This document shows, piece after piece, positions 49,538 through 58,521 of a stretch of DNA of 64,000 nucleotides. Every line of letters begins with the position of its first letter. Position 1 is the first letter of the stretch. Under the pieces are notes generated by a model. That model did no database searches and was not told the DNA's origin. It saw only the letters and a program-made list of their open reading frames with translations. The stretch covers positions 372,001 to 436,000 of the forward strand of contig CAWIMY010000008.1 in NCBI GenBank assembly GCA_963837355.1, given 5' to 3'. The stretch is from Aureispira sp963837355 (lineage in GTDB: Bacteria; Bacteroidota; Bacteroidia; Chitinophagales; Saprospiraceae). A program made the position numbers and the translations under genes.

Positions 49538-50899
49538 GTGAACCAAGAATTAGAAGAACAAAAAGAAAGTTTATACGCCCTGCTTCAAAGCTCTAATCAA
49601 CAAAATGTGATAGTGGGAGCAACCATTGCCCAAGGAACCCCTTCTTTGCGGGAATACCTTATTGAGAACGCCCATCAAATCATCGAAGCCAATTGGTTGT
49701 CGCATAGCTTGACTAATATGTTGTATGTGGCCAAAGAAATCCCCGAAGTAGCCGAAGTTTTGGAAGACCGTTACCAAGAGCTGATTTTGGCACTGCTTCA
49801 CGATTACGAAAAGGAACAATACGCCAAGGCACCCTTGCAGCAATTGCCCCGTTTGGCCGCAGATTGGGGAAAACGCTTGATGGACAATGCCGCCCCCGAT
49901 TGGGCACCTAGTGCCACTACTCGAGCTGTTTTAGCCACGATCCCTATTGAGAACTTATACCTCTGCACCCAAGCTTGGCCTGTTTTTCCAAAATGGTTGG
50001 CGTATCTAAAAAGTTTAAAAAGCTTGAATCTCAACGGTGTATTGTTGAAAGAGCTTCCCGAAGAAGTGGCTGCTTTAGAAAACTTAACCGAATTGCTCTT
50101 GGAGGAGAACCAACTCACTCGCTTACCCGATAGTATTGGGCAATTGTCTAAATTGAAACACTTATCCCTACAAAATAACCAGCTGCAATCCTTGCCCACA
50201 ACCATCGGCCAATTGACCCAGCTAGAAGTGGTCAACATACGCAGCAATAAATTAAAGACCTTGTCCCCTAATATTAGTCAATGGCAGCTGCTGCAAGAAC
50301 TCGATCTATCCGACAACCAATTGAGCGATTTGCCTGTATTGACACAACCACTGCCTAAACTGCAAAGTATAGATTTGAGAGACAACCAACTCCAACAAGT
50401 TCCCGAAAGCCTGCAACATTGCCCTGCTCTAATTAAGCTCTATTTATCCAGCAATACCATTCCGCAACTCCCCAGCTGGCTGGCTGAACTATCTCAACTT
50501 AACAACCTATATTTGGCCAACAATCAGCTGAGCGAGCTGCCGCTTAATTTATTTCGCTTGCCGCAATTGCGTGCCTTGTATTTGCATAACAATGCACTGA
50601 CTACCCTTCCTGACCAGTGGCAAGCGCTTCAAAAACTGCATTATCTAGACTTGGAAGAAAACCCATTGACAGAATTACCGCCTTCGATGCAACAACTTGT
50701 TGAGCTAAAACGCTTGCGCTTGTCCAATACAGCCTTGCAAAGTGTCCCCGCTACTATATTGGCCTTGCCCAAATTGCGCAGCTTGAGTTTTATGCACACC
50801 CCATTGTCTACTCGAGTAGACCGAGAATTTGCTCGCAATAAAATAGAGCTAAAAGCCCTAGCCGAAACGTTGGAGTTGTTGAGGGGAGAGAATAACTAG
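49538..50899 (+). CDS. leucine-rich-repeat protein
   Basis: A 453-residue protein. A helical N-terminal domain (about 1-130) is followed by about 13 LRR units of 22-23 residues, such as ALENLTELLLEENQLTRLPD, LSKLKHLSLQNNQLQSLPTT and LPQLRALYLHNNALTTLPDQ. The short capping sequence is helical (FARNKIELKALAETLELLRG). No signal peptide, so presumably cytoplasmic. The start is a GTG at 49538; the N-terminal helices follow immediately. It lies 41 bases from the end of the convergent STM4011 gene. Partner unknown; the N-terminal style (SLYALLQSSNQQNVIVGATI) resembles that of the LRR gene at 11479. Confidence 0.85.
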   Translation: MNQELEEQKESLYALLQSSNQQNVIVGATIAQGTPSLREYLIENAHQIIEANWLSHSLTNMLYVAKEIPEVAEVLEDRYQELILALLHDYEKEQYAKAPLQQLPRLAADWGKRLMDNAAPDWAPSATTRAVLATIPIENLYLCTQAWPVFPKWLAYLKSLKSLNLNGVLLKELPEEVAALENLTELLLEENQLTRLPDSIGQLSKLKHLSLQNNQLQSLPTTIGQLTQLEVVNIRSNKLKTLSPNISQWQLLQELDLSDNQLSDLPVLTQPLPKLQSIDLRDNQLQQVPESLQHCPALIKLYLSSNTIPQLPSWLAELSQLNNLYLANNQLSELPLNLFRLPQLRALYLHNNALTTLPDQWQALQKLHYLDLEENPLTELPPSMQQLVELKRLRLSNTALQSVPATILALPKLRSLSFMHTPLSTRVDREFARNKIELKALAETLELLRGENN

Positions 50900-50940
50900 C
50901 GATCTTTTTAATAAAGGAAACCAAACGGAGATACGATCTA

Positions 50941-51795
50941 CTACCGAAACGCTGGGGGAATGCGTTCTAAAACGCCCTGTTGGTAGGTGTTGTAGAGTTG
51001 GAGCCGATCCAAATGGACATAGCCGATGTAACAGCCGCAAGTGGCATTACTACAAGGGCGAGGCGCTAATAAATCAGTGATTTCTTGGGTGTAAATATTG
51101 CCTAGTACATCTCCAATAAAATGACAGCGCCGCACATCGCCTTCGCCATCAACCGTAAAGGCCGTTTGTCCTGCTTGGCAAGCCTGTCCCAAACTCTCGT
51201 GGTAGTGATTGTTATAAGAAAATAAGGGATCAACTCGCTCAATTCGCGCAATATCGGCCGCACTATAGTAGCCGTTGACGCGCTTGTACGCATTGGCCCA
51301 CAAATAACGGTGCGCAGGCAAGCGCTCCCGCAATGCCTCCAAGTACGGTAAATCCTCCTTCAAGGCAACAAATCCCACACTGTAGCGAATGTCCATCGCT
51401 TCTAGTTCTTCGCAGCGCGCCACAAACTGCTCTATAGAAACCTGGCTAGGATGAAAGGTTGTCCATAAAGCAAAAGCCTCTTTATCCACCTGCTGCATCC
51501 ATTTCAGGGAACTGGATAAATTGGTTTGAATGCTCACTCGACGCACCTGTGGCAGATGACTAAGGGTGGTCATGGCTTGTTGGTATGCTTTGCGAATTAA
51601 GCCTTCGCCCCAAGGCGTAAACAAAATACCAATGCTTTCTTTTCGAGTAGCCACCCAATTCACAAAGCGTTCTAGGCGCTGCGCATCATCGGCCAATTCG
51701 GCGCGGGTATTTTTTGTTTTGGCAAAGGGGCAGTAAGTACAACTATAATTGCAACTAGATAAAGGACCGCGATAGAGAATAGACCAAGATGCCAT
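50941..51795 (-). CDS. STM4011-family radical SAM protein
   Basis: A radical SAM enzyme of 284 residues from the ATG at 51795 (MASWSILYRGPLSSCNYSCT). The CxxxCxxC iron-sulfur motif is CNYSCTYC, preceded by the family opening 'YRGPLxSCN'. C-terminal cysteines (RRCHFIGD and CSNATCGCYIGYVHLD) suggest an auxiliary cluster, a feature of SPASM/twitch-type enzymes that modify peptides. It is the last gene of the STM4015-4011 operon, 47 bases after STM4012. The reaction is not known for this family. The frame extends 19 hydrophobic codons upstream, which I do not think are translated. Confidence 0.87.
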   Translation of the reverse strand: MASWSILYRGPLSSCNYSCTYCPFAKTKNTRAELADDAQRLERFVNWVATRKESIGILFTPWGEGLIRKAYQQAMTTLSHLPQVRRVSIQTNLSSSLKWMQQVDKEAFALWTTFHPSQVSIEQFVARCEELEAMDIRYSVGFVALKEDLPYLEALRERLPAHRYLWANAYKRVNGYYSAADIARIERVDPLFSYNNHYHESLGQACQAGQTAFTVDGEGDVRRCHFIGDVLGNIYTQEITDLLAPRPCSNATCGCYIGYVHLDRLQLYNTYQQGVLERIPPAFR

Positions 51796-51842
51796 AAGGA
51801 GAATTAATAAAAAGAAACAGTAAACCGTTAGAAAAAAAGGGC

Positions 51843-53168
51843 TTAACTCCACTCAAATGCTTGCATTTGTTCCTGCACGGGTTCAGAATACAACCAAGGG
51901 CCGATAACATCCGAGCATTCTAAACCTTGGCTATTTAGCTGCAACCGTCCTGCCAAGGGGAGGAGCAAGTCCAGCTCTTGCAGTTGGTGCAGTTCGGGTA
52001 AATCTTGTAGGGCCGCACTACCAAAAAAGCGTTCGTAGGCGGCCAAGTCTAAATATTGCCCTTCTAGTAATGACTTGATGACGTAGCGGCGGCGCTGTTC
52101 TTCGCCATTGAGCGAGACCCCATAATTAGCTTTCGCAAAATCAGTAGCCGTTTTTTGGTGATAATCGTGGATAATGTGTTGCACTCCTTTGCGGCCAACA
52201 GCATAATCCGAGCTGTAATGAAAATTCTTAGTGTAGGAGCGGGCACCCACTCCCAAGCCGACCATTCCATCTTCGGGGCCATTATAGGGCGGCAGCTCTA
52301 TTTCAGGTAGATTACTTCGTTTGAAAATTCGTAAGGTCACTTGTTTGTAGCCTTTAGACAAGAGAAAAGCACGTCCAAAACGAAATAAGGCCAAGCGGTG
52401 GTCATTCCAGTCTTGCGCGCGTTTGTCCAAGCCCGTCAAAGGGCGTACATATAAGGGGTATAAGAAAATTTCTTCGGGCGCAAAAGCCACTGTTTCCTCT
52501 AGCGAGCGCTGCCAAGAAGCCGTAGTTTGGCCTTCCATACCGTAAATTAAATCAATATTCATACTTGGAATACCCGAATCGCGAATGTAAGTCAATGCCT
52601 GCCGCACTTCTTCCATTTTTTGAGGACGGCCCAGTGCTTTGGTTTCCTCCAATAAGAAACTTTGTACGCCAATACTTGCCCGTGTAGTTCCTTGCTCTTG
52701 CAACAAGGCCAATTTTTCAGGGGTGGTGGTTTTTGGTGATAACTCTACGGAAAAAGGCACTGCTCGATCGGCCAACCCCATAGTTTCGTGGACTACTTTA
52801 AATAACCCTTCTAAGTCGCTGAGCGATAAAAAAGAAGGCGTTCCGCCACCAATCGCCACGCGATTAAACCGCGCTTCTTCGCCCAACGCTTGCTGCACTT
52901 GTACAGCTTGCTGCTGCAAACTCCCCAAAAAAGGCTGCTCTAAGGGAGCTTTGGGGTTAGCGGTCGTGAATAAGTTGCAAAAGCCACAACGCATTTCACA
53001 GAACGGTACATGCACATACAAAAACAATTGGTGCTTTTCCTCCTCTTGCCACACTTCCCGCAGCAGGCGCGGTTTTTCTAAAGGCCGATAACTCGACTTA
53101 TGAGGATATGAATAGGCATATCCTTGAAAATAATTGCGTTGCTCCAATAACTCTAACAAAGTAGACAT
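51843..53168 (-). CDS. STM4012-family radical SAM protein (HemN-like)
   Basis: A radical SAM protein of 441 residues with a HemN/HemW-like architecture. The cluster motif is HVPFCEMRCGFCNLF (CxxxCxxC). GGGTPSFLSLSDLEGLF is the HemN-type 'GGGTP' SAM-binding segment, and SIGVQSFLLEET plus DLIYGMEGQT follow the family order. A C-terminal domain like that of HemN (YVIKSLLEGQYLDLAAYERF) is present. The likely start is the ATG at 53168 (MSTLLELLEQRNYFQGY). The frame stays open about 99 codons further upstream only because it crosses the stop-free 14-bp repeat. STM4012 proteins always occur with STM4011/4013/4014; the product is unknown. Confidence 0.88.
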   Translation of the reverse strand: MSTLLELLEQRNYFQGYAYSYPHKSSYRPLEKPRLLREVWQEEEKHQLFLYVHVPFCEMRCGFCNLFTTANPKAPLEQPFLGSLQQQAVQVQQALGEEARFNRVAIGGGTPSFLSLSDLEGLFKVVHETMGLADRAVPFSVELSPKTTTPEKLALLQEQGTTRASIGVQSFLLEETKALGRPQKMEEVRQALTYIRDSGIPSMNIDLIYGMEGQTTASWQRSLEETVAFAPEEIFLYPLYVRPLTGLDKRAQDWNDHRLALFRFGRAFLLSKGYKQVTLRIFKRSNLPEIELPPYNGPEDGMVGLGVGARSYTKNFHYSSDYAVGRKGVQHIIHDYHQKTATDFAKANYGVSLNGEEQRRRYVIKSLLEGQYLDLAAYERFFGSAALQDLPELHQLQELDLLLPLAGRLQLNSQGLECSDVIGPWLYSEPVQEQMQAFEWS

Positions 53169-53217
53169 GCCTAATGCGATTAGTAGAAAAAATAAAAATT
53201 TATATGGATTTAATCGT

Positions 53218-53426
53218 GGAGCGAGTTGGACGGAGCGAGTTGGGCGCAATTGCAATTGCGTCCAACTCGCTCCGTCCAACTCGCTCCGTCCAACTCGCTC
53301 CGTCCAACTCGCTCCGTCCAACTCGCTCCGTCCAACTCGCTCCGTCCAACTCGCTCCGTCCAACTCGCTCCGTCCAACTCGCTCCGTCCAACTCGCTCCG
53401 TCCAACTCGCTCCGTCCAACTCGCTC
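53218..53426. repeat. 14-bp tandem repeat array with inverted head
   Basis: TCCAACTCGCTCCG is repeated 11 times plus a partial copy (53261-53426). At the other end (53218-53244) two copies occur in reverse orientation, separated by the palindrome-like GCGCAATTGCAATTGCG, so a long hairpin can form. The array starts 2 bases after the STM4013 stop and ends 50 bases before the STM4012 start. The unit contains no stop codon in any frame on either strand, which creates long spurious frames across it. Copies are virtually identical, indicating recent expansion or sequence homogenisation. Confidence 0.95.
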
Positions 53427-53428
53427 AA

Positions 53429-54238
53429 CTAATTCAACAACACCTCTAAATAAGGAACTGTCCAAACCTGTTCATGTGCCAAGCGATGCCCTTGGTAACC
53501 ATCTTCCCCGTAAGTAGTTCCATGATCGGCACAACAAATTACAAAAGTTGGTCGTCCGCGCCTTGCCAATGCGGCCTGTAAAATTGGCAGTTGCTGGTCC
53601 ACATAACGCAAGGCGGCGGCATGGCTGTCCAAGGTATCGCGTTTATCGGAGGTCGCCGTCTGCTTTAGGTAAAAATAGTTGGGTTGATGAATAGCCGATA
53701 CATTGACAAACAAAAAACAGCGTTCCGAGTGCGCTTCTAAGAAGGCCGCTGCTTGTTCAAATTGCACTTGTGTAGAAGTAGGATTGGTCACGCCCAACTC
53801 AGGTGTCCAAAATGCTTGTTGAAACAAGGCAGGAAAAACCCGACTCAACGGCGTTTGTTGATTAAAAAAGCCTACCCCGCCAACACAGGCGGTTGTCATA
53901 CCCTGTGTCGCCAACCCTTCTACAATTGTAGCTGCTTCCAGTACACAGGTAGTAGCTACAGCCGATTCACTGCCCGCAAAGGTGGTTGCAAATAAACGTG
54001 GATGCTTACCAGGGCGCGCAGGGGTTGGCAAAAAGCCCGCAAAAAAAGCATGGTGCGCCGCATAAGTAAAACTACCAGGGCTGTGGCGTTTCTCCCAACC
54101 CGAAGGGGAGAGCCACGCCGAAAAATGAGGCAAATTTCCCGCTTTCCAAGCTGTCTGAGCCACATCGTAGCGCAAGGTATCCAAGGTTACCAACACTACA
54201 TCACTCTCCGCCACTACGGCGTTCATATCGTATTGCAT
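53429..54238 (-). CDS. STM4013/SEN3800-family hydrolase (sulfatase-like)
   Basis: An alkaline-phosphatase-superfamily hydrolase, 269 residues from the ATG at 54238 (MQYDMNAVVAESDVVLVTLD). LDTLRYDVA carries the first metal-binding Asp. HSPGSFTYAAHHAFFAGFLP supplies the nucleophile region (Ser/Thr). The second metal site is CADHGTTYGEDGYQGHRLAH (Asp-His and His). Such enzymes cleave phosphate or sulfate esters or transfer phosphoryl groups; the substrate here is unknown. It lies in the STM4015-4011 operon, 103 bases after the HAD gene. Immediately after its stop comes the 14-bp repeat. Confidence 0.87.
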   Translation of the reverse strand: MQYDMNAVVAESDVVLVTLDTLRYDVAQTAWKAGNLPHFSAWLSPSGWEKRHSPGSFTYAAHHAFFAGFLPTPARPGKHPRLFATTFAGSESAVATTCVLEAATIVEGLATQGMTTACVGGVGFFNQQTPLSRVFPALFQQAFWTPELGVTNPTSTQVQFEQAAAFLEAHSERCFLFVNVSAIHQPNYFYLKQTATSDKRDTLDSHAAALRYVDQQLPILQAALARRGRPTFVICCADHGTTYGEDGYQGHRLAHEQVWTVPYLEVLLN

Positions 54239-54341
54239 AACAAATATAAATTTCAAGAAAAAACACCCAAGCTGTAGCAGACCTAGTCGCTTGTGCGATG
54301 ACTCGGAACTTGCCCTTCAAACAACCAATCAGCGTGCTGTC

Positions 54342-54998
54342 CTAAAGCACTAAATCCAACACCCGCTCTACCTCTAAATCAGGCAATATTTCAGAACTCC
54401 ACTCCCGATGGTGGCCTACCCAACATGTTCGAATACCCAGTGCCGAAGCTGCCAAGATATCATTAACAGGATCGTCCCCAACATACAACAACTGTTCAGG
54501 TTGCAAGCCCTCTTCTTCCAAAATGCGTTGAAAAATACGGGGGTCAGGTTTCGCAAGCTGGTACTGTTCCGAAATATGGATGCGGTCGCTAGAGAAGAGC
54601 GTATCGAGTTGAGCGCGTTTGATTTTACGGCTTTGGTTGATAATAGAACCATTCGTAAGAATCCCCATTGTATAACGCGCCTTTAAGGCTAATAAATGTT
54701 GCCGCAGTGGCTCTGCTATAGGGGGCACATAAGCGCCAATATTAGCTTTGAGGTAGTTCCACAAGTTATCGTCTTCCCAACCCCAGGGCTGGTATTTCTG
54801 AATAAACCAAGCAATGAAATCACTGCGATTGGTATAGCCCCAATCGTCGTTTTCTTCAATTTCTGCCTGTTCATTATAAAAATAGCTGGTGGGTAAATAC
54901 TCCTCAAAAAACGTTTCTAAACAGGCCATAAAAGCCGCATTGCGGTTAATTAAGGTATTGTCTAAATCGAAATAAATACAAGTAACCGCCTCAAACAT
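54342..54998 (-). CDS. HAD-superfamily hydrolase
   Basis: A haloacid-dehalogenase-like phosphatase of 218 residues. Motif I is FDLDNTLI (nucleophile Asp and the second acid/base Asp), motif II is ILTNGS, motif III is the lysine in QLAKPDP, and motif IV is YVGDDPVND. The cap domain (about residues 18-95) is of the helical C1 type, as in YjjG/HAD-IA enzymes that dephosphorylate nucleotides or sugars. Its ATG overlaps the end of the STM4014 gene by 8 bases, so it belongs to this operon, although it is not part of the core STM4011-4015 set. It may process the pathway intermediate. Confidence 0.9.
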   Translation of the reverse strand: MFEAVTCIYFDLDNTLINRNAAFMACLETFFEEYLPTSYFYNEQAEIEENDDWGYTNRSDFIAWFIQKYQPWGWEDDNLWNYLKANIGAYVPPIAEPLRQHLLALKARYTMGILTNGSIINQSRKIKRAQLDTLFSSDRIHISEQYQLAKPDPRIFQRILEEEGLQPEQLLYVGDDPVNDILAASALGIRTCWVGHHREWSSEILPDLEVERVLDLVL

Positions 54999-56127
54999 AA
55001 GAAGCTTGTTTTAAGTGATGTAAAACCGCCGCGTACGTATTGCGGCCTTCGTGTAAGACGCCAGGCAACAAGTCGCCAAAGGCATTGGCTTCCAAAATAT
55101 AAGCCCGTGTCCAGTCTGCCGATAGCAAGACATCCAAACTGGCGTAGTGGTGAGGGGGCAAGGCTGCTGCTGCCGATTCGGCTAACTGCTGTACCGATTG
55201 CCAGCGCTCGACCCCTATTTTTTCTTGCAATTGTAATAAGGAACCACGTTGGTTGCCCAAATGTAAATTGGTCAGTGGCGAACGGCTTTGGCGCACCACC
55301 GTGTGTTGGGCTTGATCGCCAACGACCACAATTCTCAAATCAAAAAAAGCATCGCCCAAACTCGCTTTGGGAATCCATTGTTCTATCAAAATACCTTCTT
55401 GCGCCAAGCGGTCAATCAGCGCCGCGATTTTTTTTTCTTGGTCGTAACGACGTAGGCGCAGCGAATTATAAAGCTCCAAACGGCCTTCCCGCTGCTGCAT
55501 TTCTACCGAAGTAGTCGCCTGTAACCGCCCACCCTGTACGCGAAAAGCTACCACTCCCGAAGCAGAAGAACCATGCAAGGGCTTAATAAAAACCCGTGTC
55601 CAGCCCTGTTCTATCATTGCTTTCCGCAAACTGCTGTAACTGTCAATTCCGTAACAAGCAGCAGGAACGGCCACGCCGCGCTCCTCCAAACGAGTATGGC
55701 AACGCTCCTTATCAAAACACAAGCGAATACTATCTAAGCTGTTGACACAACGAACCGTTGGAAAATTAGCCAAAGCTTGCTCTACTTCCTCCAATACCCG
55801 CATAAAACCCAAGTGCTGTTGCTGTAAGCCCGCTATACTCCCTTTTGGGAGGGCAACATCGGGTAGCATCGTGGCCGATAAGTGGGGGTGCGTAGCACCC
55901 CGATGCAACAAGCCTTGGGCGACGGTAGCATTTTCGCCAGGCGATTCTATGCGTAGAAAAGCTACTTTAGACAACAGCGTTTCCCAATCTATGCGCTCAT
56001 TGAGCAATGCCTCATAAGAAACGACCAATGGCGGTGGCCACCCCTCGCGCTGTGCGGCCTCTAAAAAAAACTGACAACGGCGATTTTCGGGATTTCCCAA
56101 CCATAGGAATTGCAAATTTTTGTTCAT
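54991..56127 (-). CDS. STM4014-family protein, ATP-grasp-like
   Basis: A 378-residue protein with ATP-grasp features. After an N-terminal part (LWLGNPENRRCQFFLEAAQR) the ATP-binding lysine strand is RVFIKPLHGSSASGVVAFR. A central block reads LIEQWIPKASLGDAFFDLRI then HTVVRQSRSPLTNLHLGNQR, similar to RimK-like ligases. The metal-binding end is YILEANAFGDLLPG, with the Glu-x-Asn of ATP-grasp enzymes. It would join a carboxylate to an amine or other nucleophile. It is coupled to the HAD gene (8-base overlap) and lies 5 bases after STM4015. The product is unknown. Confidence 0.87.
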   Translation of the reverse strand: MNKNLQFLWLGNPENRRCQFFLEAAQREGWPPPLVVSYEALLNERIDWETLLSKVAFLRIESPGENATVAQGLLHRGATHPHLSATMLPDVALPKGSIAGLQQQHLGFMRVLEEVEQALANFPTVRCVNSLDSIRLCFDKERCHTRLEERGVAVPAACYGIDSYSSLRKAMIEQGWTRVFIKPLHGSSASGVVAFRVQGGRLQATTSVEMQQREGRLELYNSLRLRRYDQEKKIAALIDRLAQEGILIEQWIPKASLGDAFFDLRIVVVGDQAQHTVVRQSRSPLTNLHLGNQRGSLLQLQEKIGVERWQSVQQLAESAAAALPPHHYASLDVLLSADWTRAYILEANAFGDLLPGVLHEGRNTYAAVLHHLKQASYV

Positions 56128-56132
56128 GGAAT

Positions 56133-57065
56133 TTATTCTGACACGCCGACGTAGCGGTAAATTTCATCGCCATAAACATCATCTTCTTGTTTGTCTTCTA
56201 AGCTCACTTTAATACCCAAATCTTTGAGCTGTTGGGCGACTTCCTCCGATACATAATGGTGGTCTAAAATTAGTTCTTTGAGGTGTTTGATCCCTGGGTT
56301 ATCAATTAAAGCCTCTGCTCCCTCGTCACTCAACGTTCCTTCGGATAAATCCAAAATTTCTATGCGGTTGAGAATGGGGTCATCCAATAACTTTTCTACG
56401 AGTTGGTCGATAATGGCGCTGTTGCGCAACCCCAAATAACGCAAGCTAGGAAAGTGCTCGGCGTGGCTGCCGCGATAGCTCGCGACCACCTCTGAGGGCG
56501 ATGCCGAAAAGCCATAATCTTCTGTTCCTAACCACAACTCCAAGTGCTCTAGAGCGGGCAACTTCGATTCTGCTAATTCACTGAAAATATTGCTGGGCAT
56601 TCCCCCTGTTTCTACCACTAACTTTCGGAGATGGGGCAAGTCGAGAATACCTAAGGCCAAGCCATTACCACCACGGACGTGAAAGACTTCTAGGTGGGGG
56701 AAAGCCTTGAAAAAAGCTTCGTAGCTGGTGTTTTCAATCCAAGAAACTTCGTTTTCCTCTTGGGTAATATCGCCCACAAAAATAGCTTTGAGCTGCCCTA
56801 ATTGGTCTTTTCGTTCGATCAGCAACTCCAAAATACCATCAGGTGTTTCGTCGTGCTCTTCATTCCACATTCCAAATACCAAGCTGTCTACTTGACTGGC
56901 TTTGCCATCTTCAATGAATTTTGTTAAATTGGCTAGTACATCGTGCTCGCCGTCATAATTGGTATAAAAACGGTAAGCGGCATCCGTTTGTTGAATGCCT
57001 TTTTCAGGTTGATAGTTAACAACCTTTTTTCCGTTGAATTGAGTAGCGTTACCATAAAAACCCAT
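56133..57065 (-). CDS. STM4015-family LRR protein
   Basis: The first gene of the operon, 310 residues. MGFYGNATQFNGKKVVNYQP is a family-specific N-terminus. From about residue 60 the chain carries irregular leucine-rich repeats of roughly 25 residues (LKAIFVGDITQEENEV, LPALEHLELWLGTEDYGF, FPSLRYLGLRNSAIIDQL, LNRIEILDLSEGTLSDEGAE). The last is close to the ribonuclease-inhibitor type 'LxxLDLSxxxLxDxGA'. The tail is acidic and ends DEIYRYVGVSE. In a cluster of modifying enzymes this may be the scaffold or even the substrate. It is divergent from the GNAT gene. Confidence 0.87.
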   Translation of the reverse strand: MGFYGNATQFNGKKVVNYQPEKGIQQTDAAYRFYTNYDGEHDVLANLTKFIEDGKASQVDSLVFGMWNEEHDETPDGILELLIERKDQLGQLKAIFVGDITQEENEVSWIENTSYEAFFKAFPHLEVFHVRGGNGLALGILDLPHLRKLVVETGGMPSNIFSELAESKLPALEHLELWLGTEDYGFSASPSEVVASYRGSHAEHFPSLRYLGLRNSAIIDQLVEKLLDDPILNRIEILDLSEGTLSDEGAEALIDNPGIKHLKELILDHHYVSEEVAQQLKDLGIKVSLEDKQEDDVYGDEIYRYVGVSE

Positions 57066-57249
57066 AACTTATAGTGTGTTTGAGGTGGAAAGAAGTGGAT
57101 TATTTAGCTAATTTACTAAAAAAAGAGAAGGAATCAAGCGGACTACAAGATTATACAAGTTAATAAAAATAGCCCGTTTTATTTGTAAAAAAAACAAGCG
57201 CTGTTGTGCTTTTGCGAGCGCTTTTGCGCCCTATAAAAATGGAGGAACT

Positions 57250-58362
57250 ATGCACATAAAAAGTCTACCGCTACAAGCATTGGAAGGCTATATTTACTCA
57301 GAGGCGTACCAACAGGCAGATTACATTGCGATCAGTAAGCAGCGGGCTTTGTCCCAACTGCGCAACCCTAGAGCGCGTGCCGATGATGTGGTCTTGGTAC
57401 TGGTGTATGAGGACGATGAATTGGTGGCCTATTTGGGGGTTTTTGTAGACGACTTGCACTTTCAAACAGGGTTGGAGCATGTGGGCTGGTTGAGTTGTAT
57501 GTGGGTCAATCCCAAAATGCGCGGTCAAGGCATTGCCAAAAAACTGTTGCAAACGGTTTTTGAAGCGTGGGACTACAAAATTTTGGTGACGGAATTTACG
57601 CCCGCTGCCAAAGGCTTGTATGACCGCAGCGAGCGGTTTATGGACTTGGCACAGCCGCAGGGCTGGCGGGGCTATTTGCGTCCTAATTTGGCCACTTTGC
57701 TTCCGAAAAAAAACGAGCGTTGGAAAAAATGGATACCTTTGCTACAACTGGCCGATGGGCTGCTGCATTTACCGAATGCCTTGCGTTTGTGGGCGTACAA
57801 AACACCTGCTGTTCAGGAACAAGGGTATTCTTTTGAATATCTGTCGGAATTGGATGACGAAGCGTGGGAATTTATACAACAACAACAAGCGGGAGAGTTG
57901 ATTCATCGCGATCGGGCAGAATTAGATTGGTTGCTGCGTCATCCGTGGTTGTTGCAAGCACCATTAAAAGACCGCAATGCCGAGCGCTATCATTTTTCCT
58001 CGGTGGCAGCCTCCTTTTATTTTTTGGCGATCAAATTGTACGACAAAGAACTAAATGTTGTGGCAGTGGTGTTGTTGAGTTATCGAGAAGGTGCGGTGAA
58101 ATTGCCGTATGTTTATTGCGAGACAGGCAGGGAAGAAATAGTTTGGCAATTGATTGACCAGCATTTATTGGCCATGAAGGCCGAGACCTTAACGGTGTTT
58201 CAGCCGCGCTTGATTGGACATTTAGCCAAAAGGCACCACCCTTTCTTTCGTTTGCGCACTTTTCAGCGCCACTATATTATTGGAGTAGCACTGCGCGAGG
58301 CGTTGGCTGCAACGGGGGAGATTCGTTTGCAAGACGGGGACGCGGATGCGGCGTTTACGTAG
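57250..58362 (+). CDS. GNAT-family acetyltransferase
   Basis: The N-terminal 140 residues form a GNAT domain. CMWVNPKMRGQGIAKKLLQ contains the acetyl-CoA pyrophosphate loop (R/Q-G-x-G-x-A). It is preceded by VVLVLVYEDDELVAYLGVFV and followed by FTPAAKGLYDRSERFMDL. The C-terminal 200 residues look like a second, degenerate GNAT-like half (YHFSSVAASFYFLAIKLYDK), so it may be a tandem-GNAT protein. Target unknown. A good ribosome-binding site GGAGGAACT directly precedes the ATG, one of few in this window. It is divergent from the STM4015 operon. Confidence 0.8.
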   Translation: MHIKSLPLQALEGYIYSEAYQQADYIAISKQRALSQLRNPRARADDVVLVLVYEDDELVAYLGVFVDDLHFQTGLEHVGWLSCMWVNPKMRGQGIAKKLLQTVFEAWDYKILVTEFTPAAKGLYDRSERFMDLAQPQGWRGYLRPNLATLLPKKNERWKKWIPLLQLADGLLHLPNALRLWAYKTPAVQEQGYSFEYLSELDDEAWEFIQQQQAGELIHRDRAELDWLLRHPWLLQAPLKDRNAERYHFSSVAASFYFLAIKLYDKELNVVAVVLLSYREGAVKLPYVYCETGREEIVWQLIDQHLLAMKAETLTVFQPRLIGHLAKRHHPFFRLRTFQRHYIIGVALREALAATGEIRLQDGDADAAFT

Positions 58363-58521
58363 CCTTCTGCTACTGGATTAACGGCGTATAGAAATGAGCG
58401 GTAGTTGGATAGAAAATGCTTGTTAAAAAAAAAACAGTTACATAATGTAGATTACCCTGTAGCACAAGGTGGTTTCCTAGCCGCTTAGCGCGGTAAAATA
58501 TTATAAAGTAATACGAAGACT

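Noticed and set aside
53261..53426. CRISPR array
   Set aside because: The units are 14 bp, directly adjoining, with no spacers and no cas genes. This is a plain tandem repeat.
53168..53465. N-terminal extension of STM4012 through the 14-bp repeat
   Set aside because: The extension exists only because the repeat lacks stops in every frame, and family sequence begins near the ATG at 53168. Kept as a finding about possible slippage, not as the annotated start.
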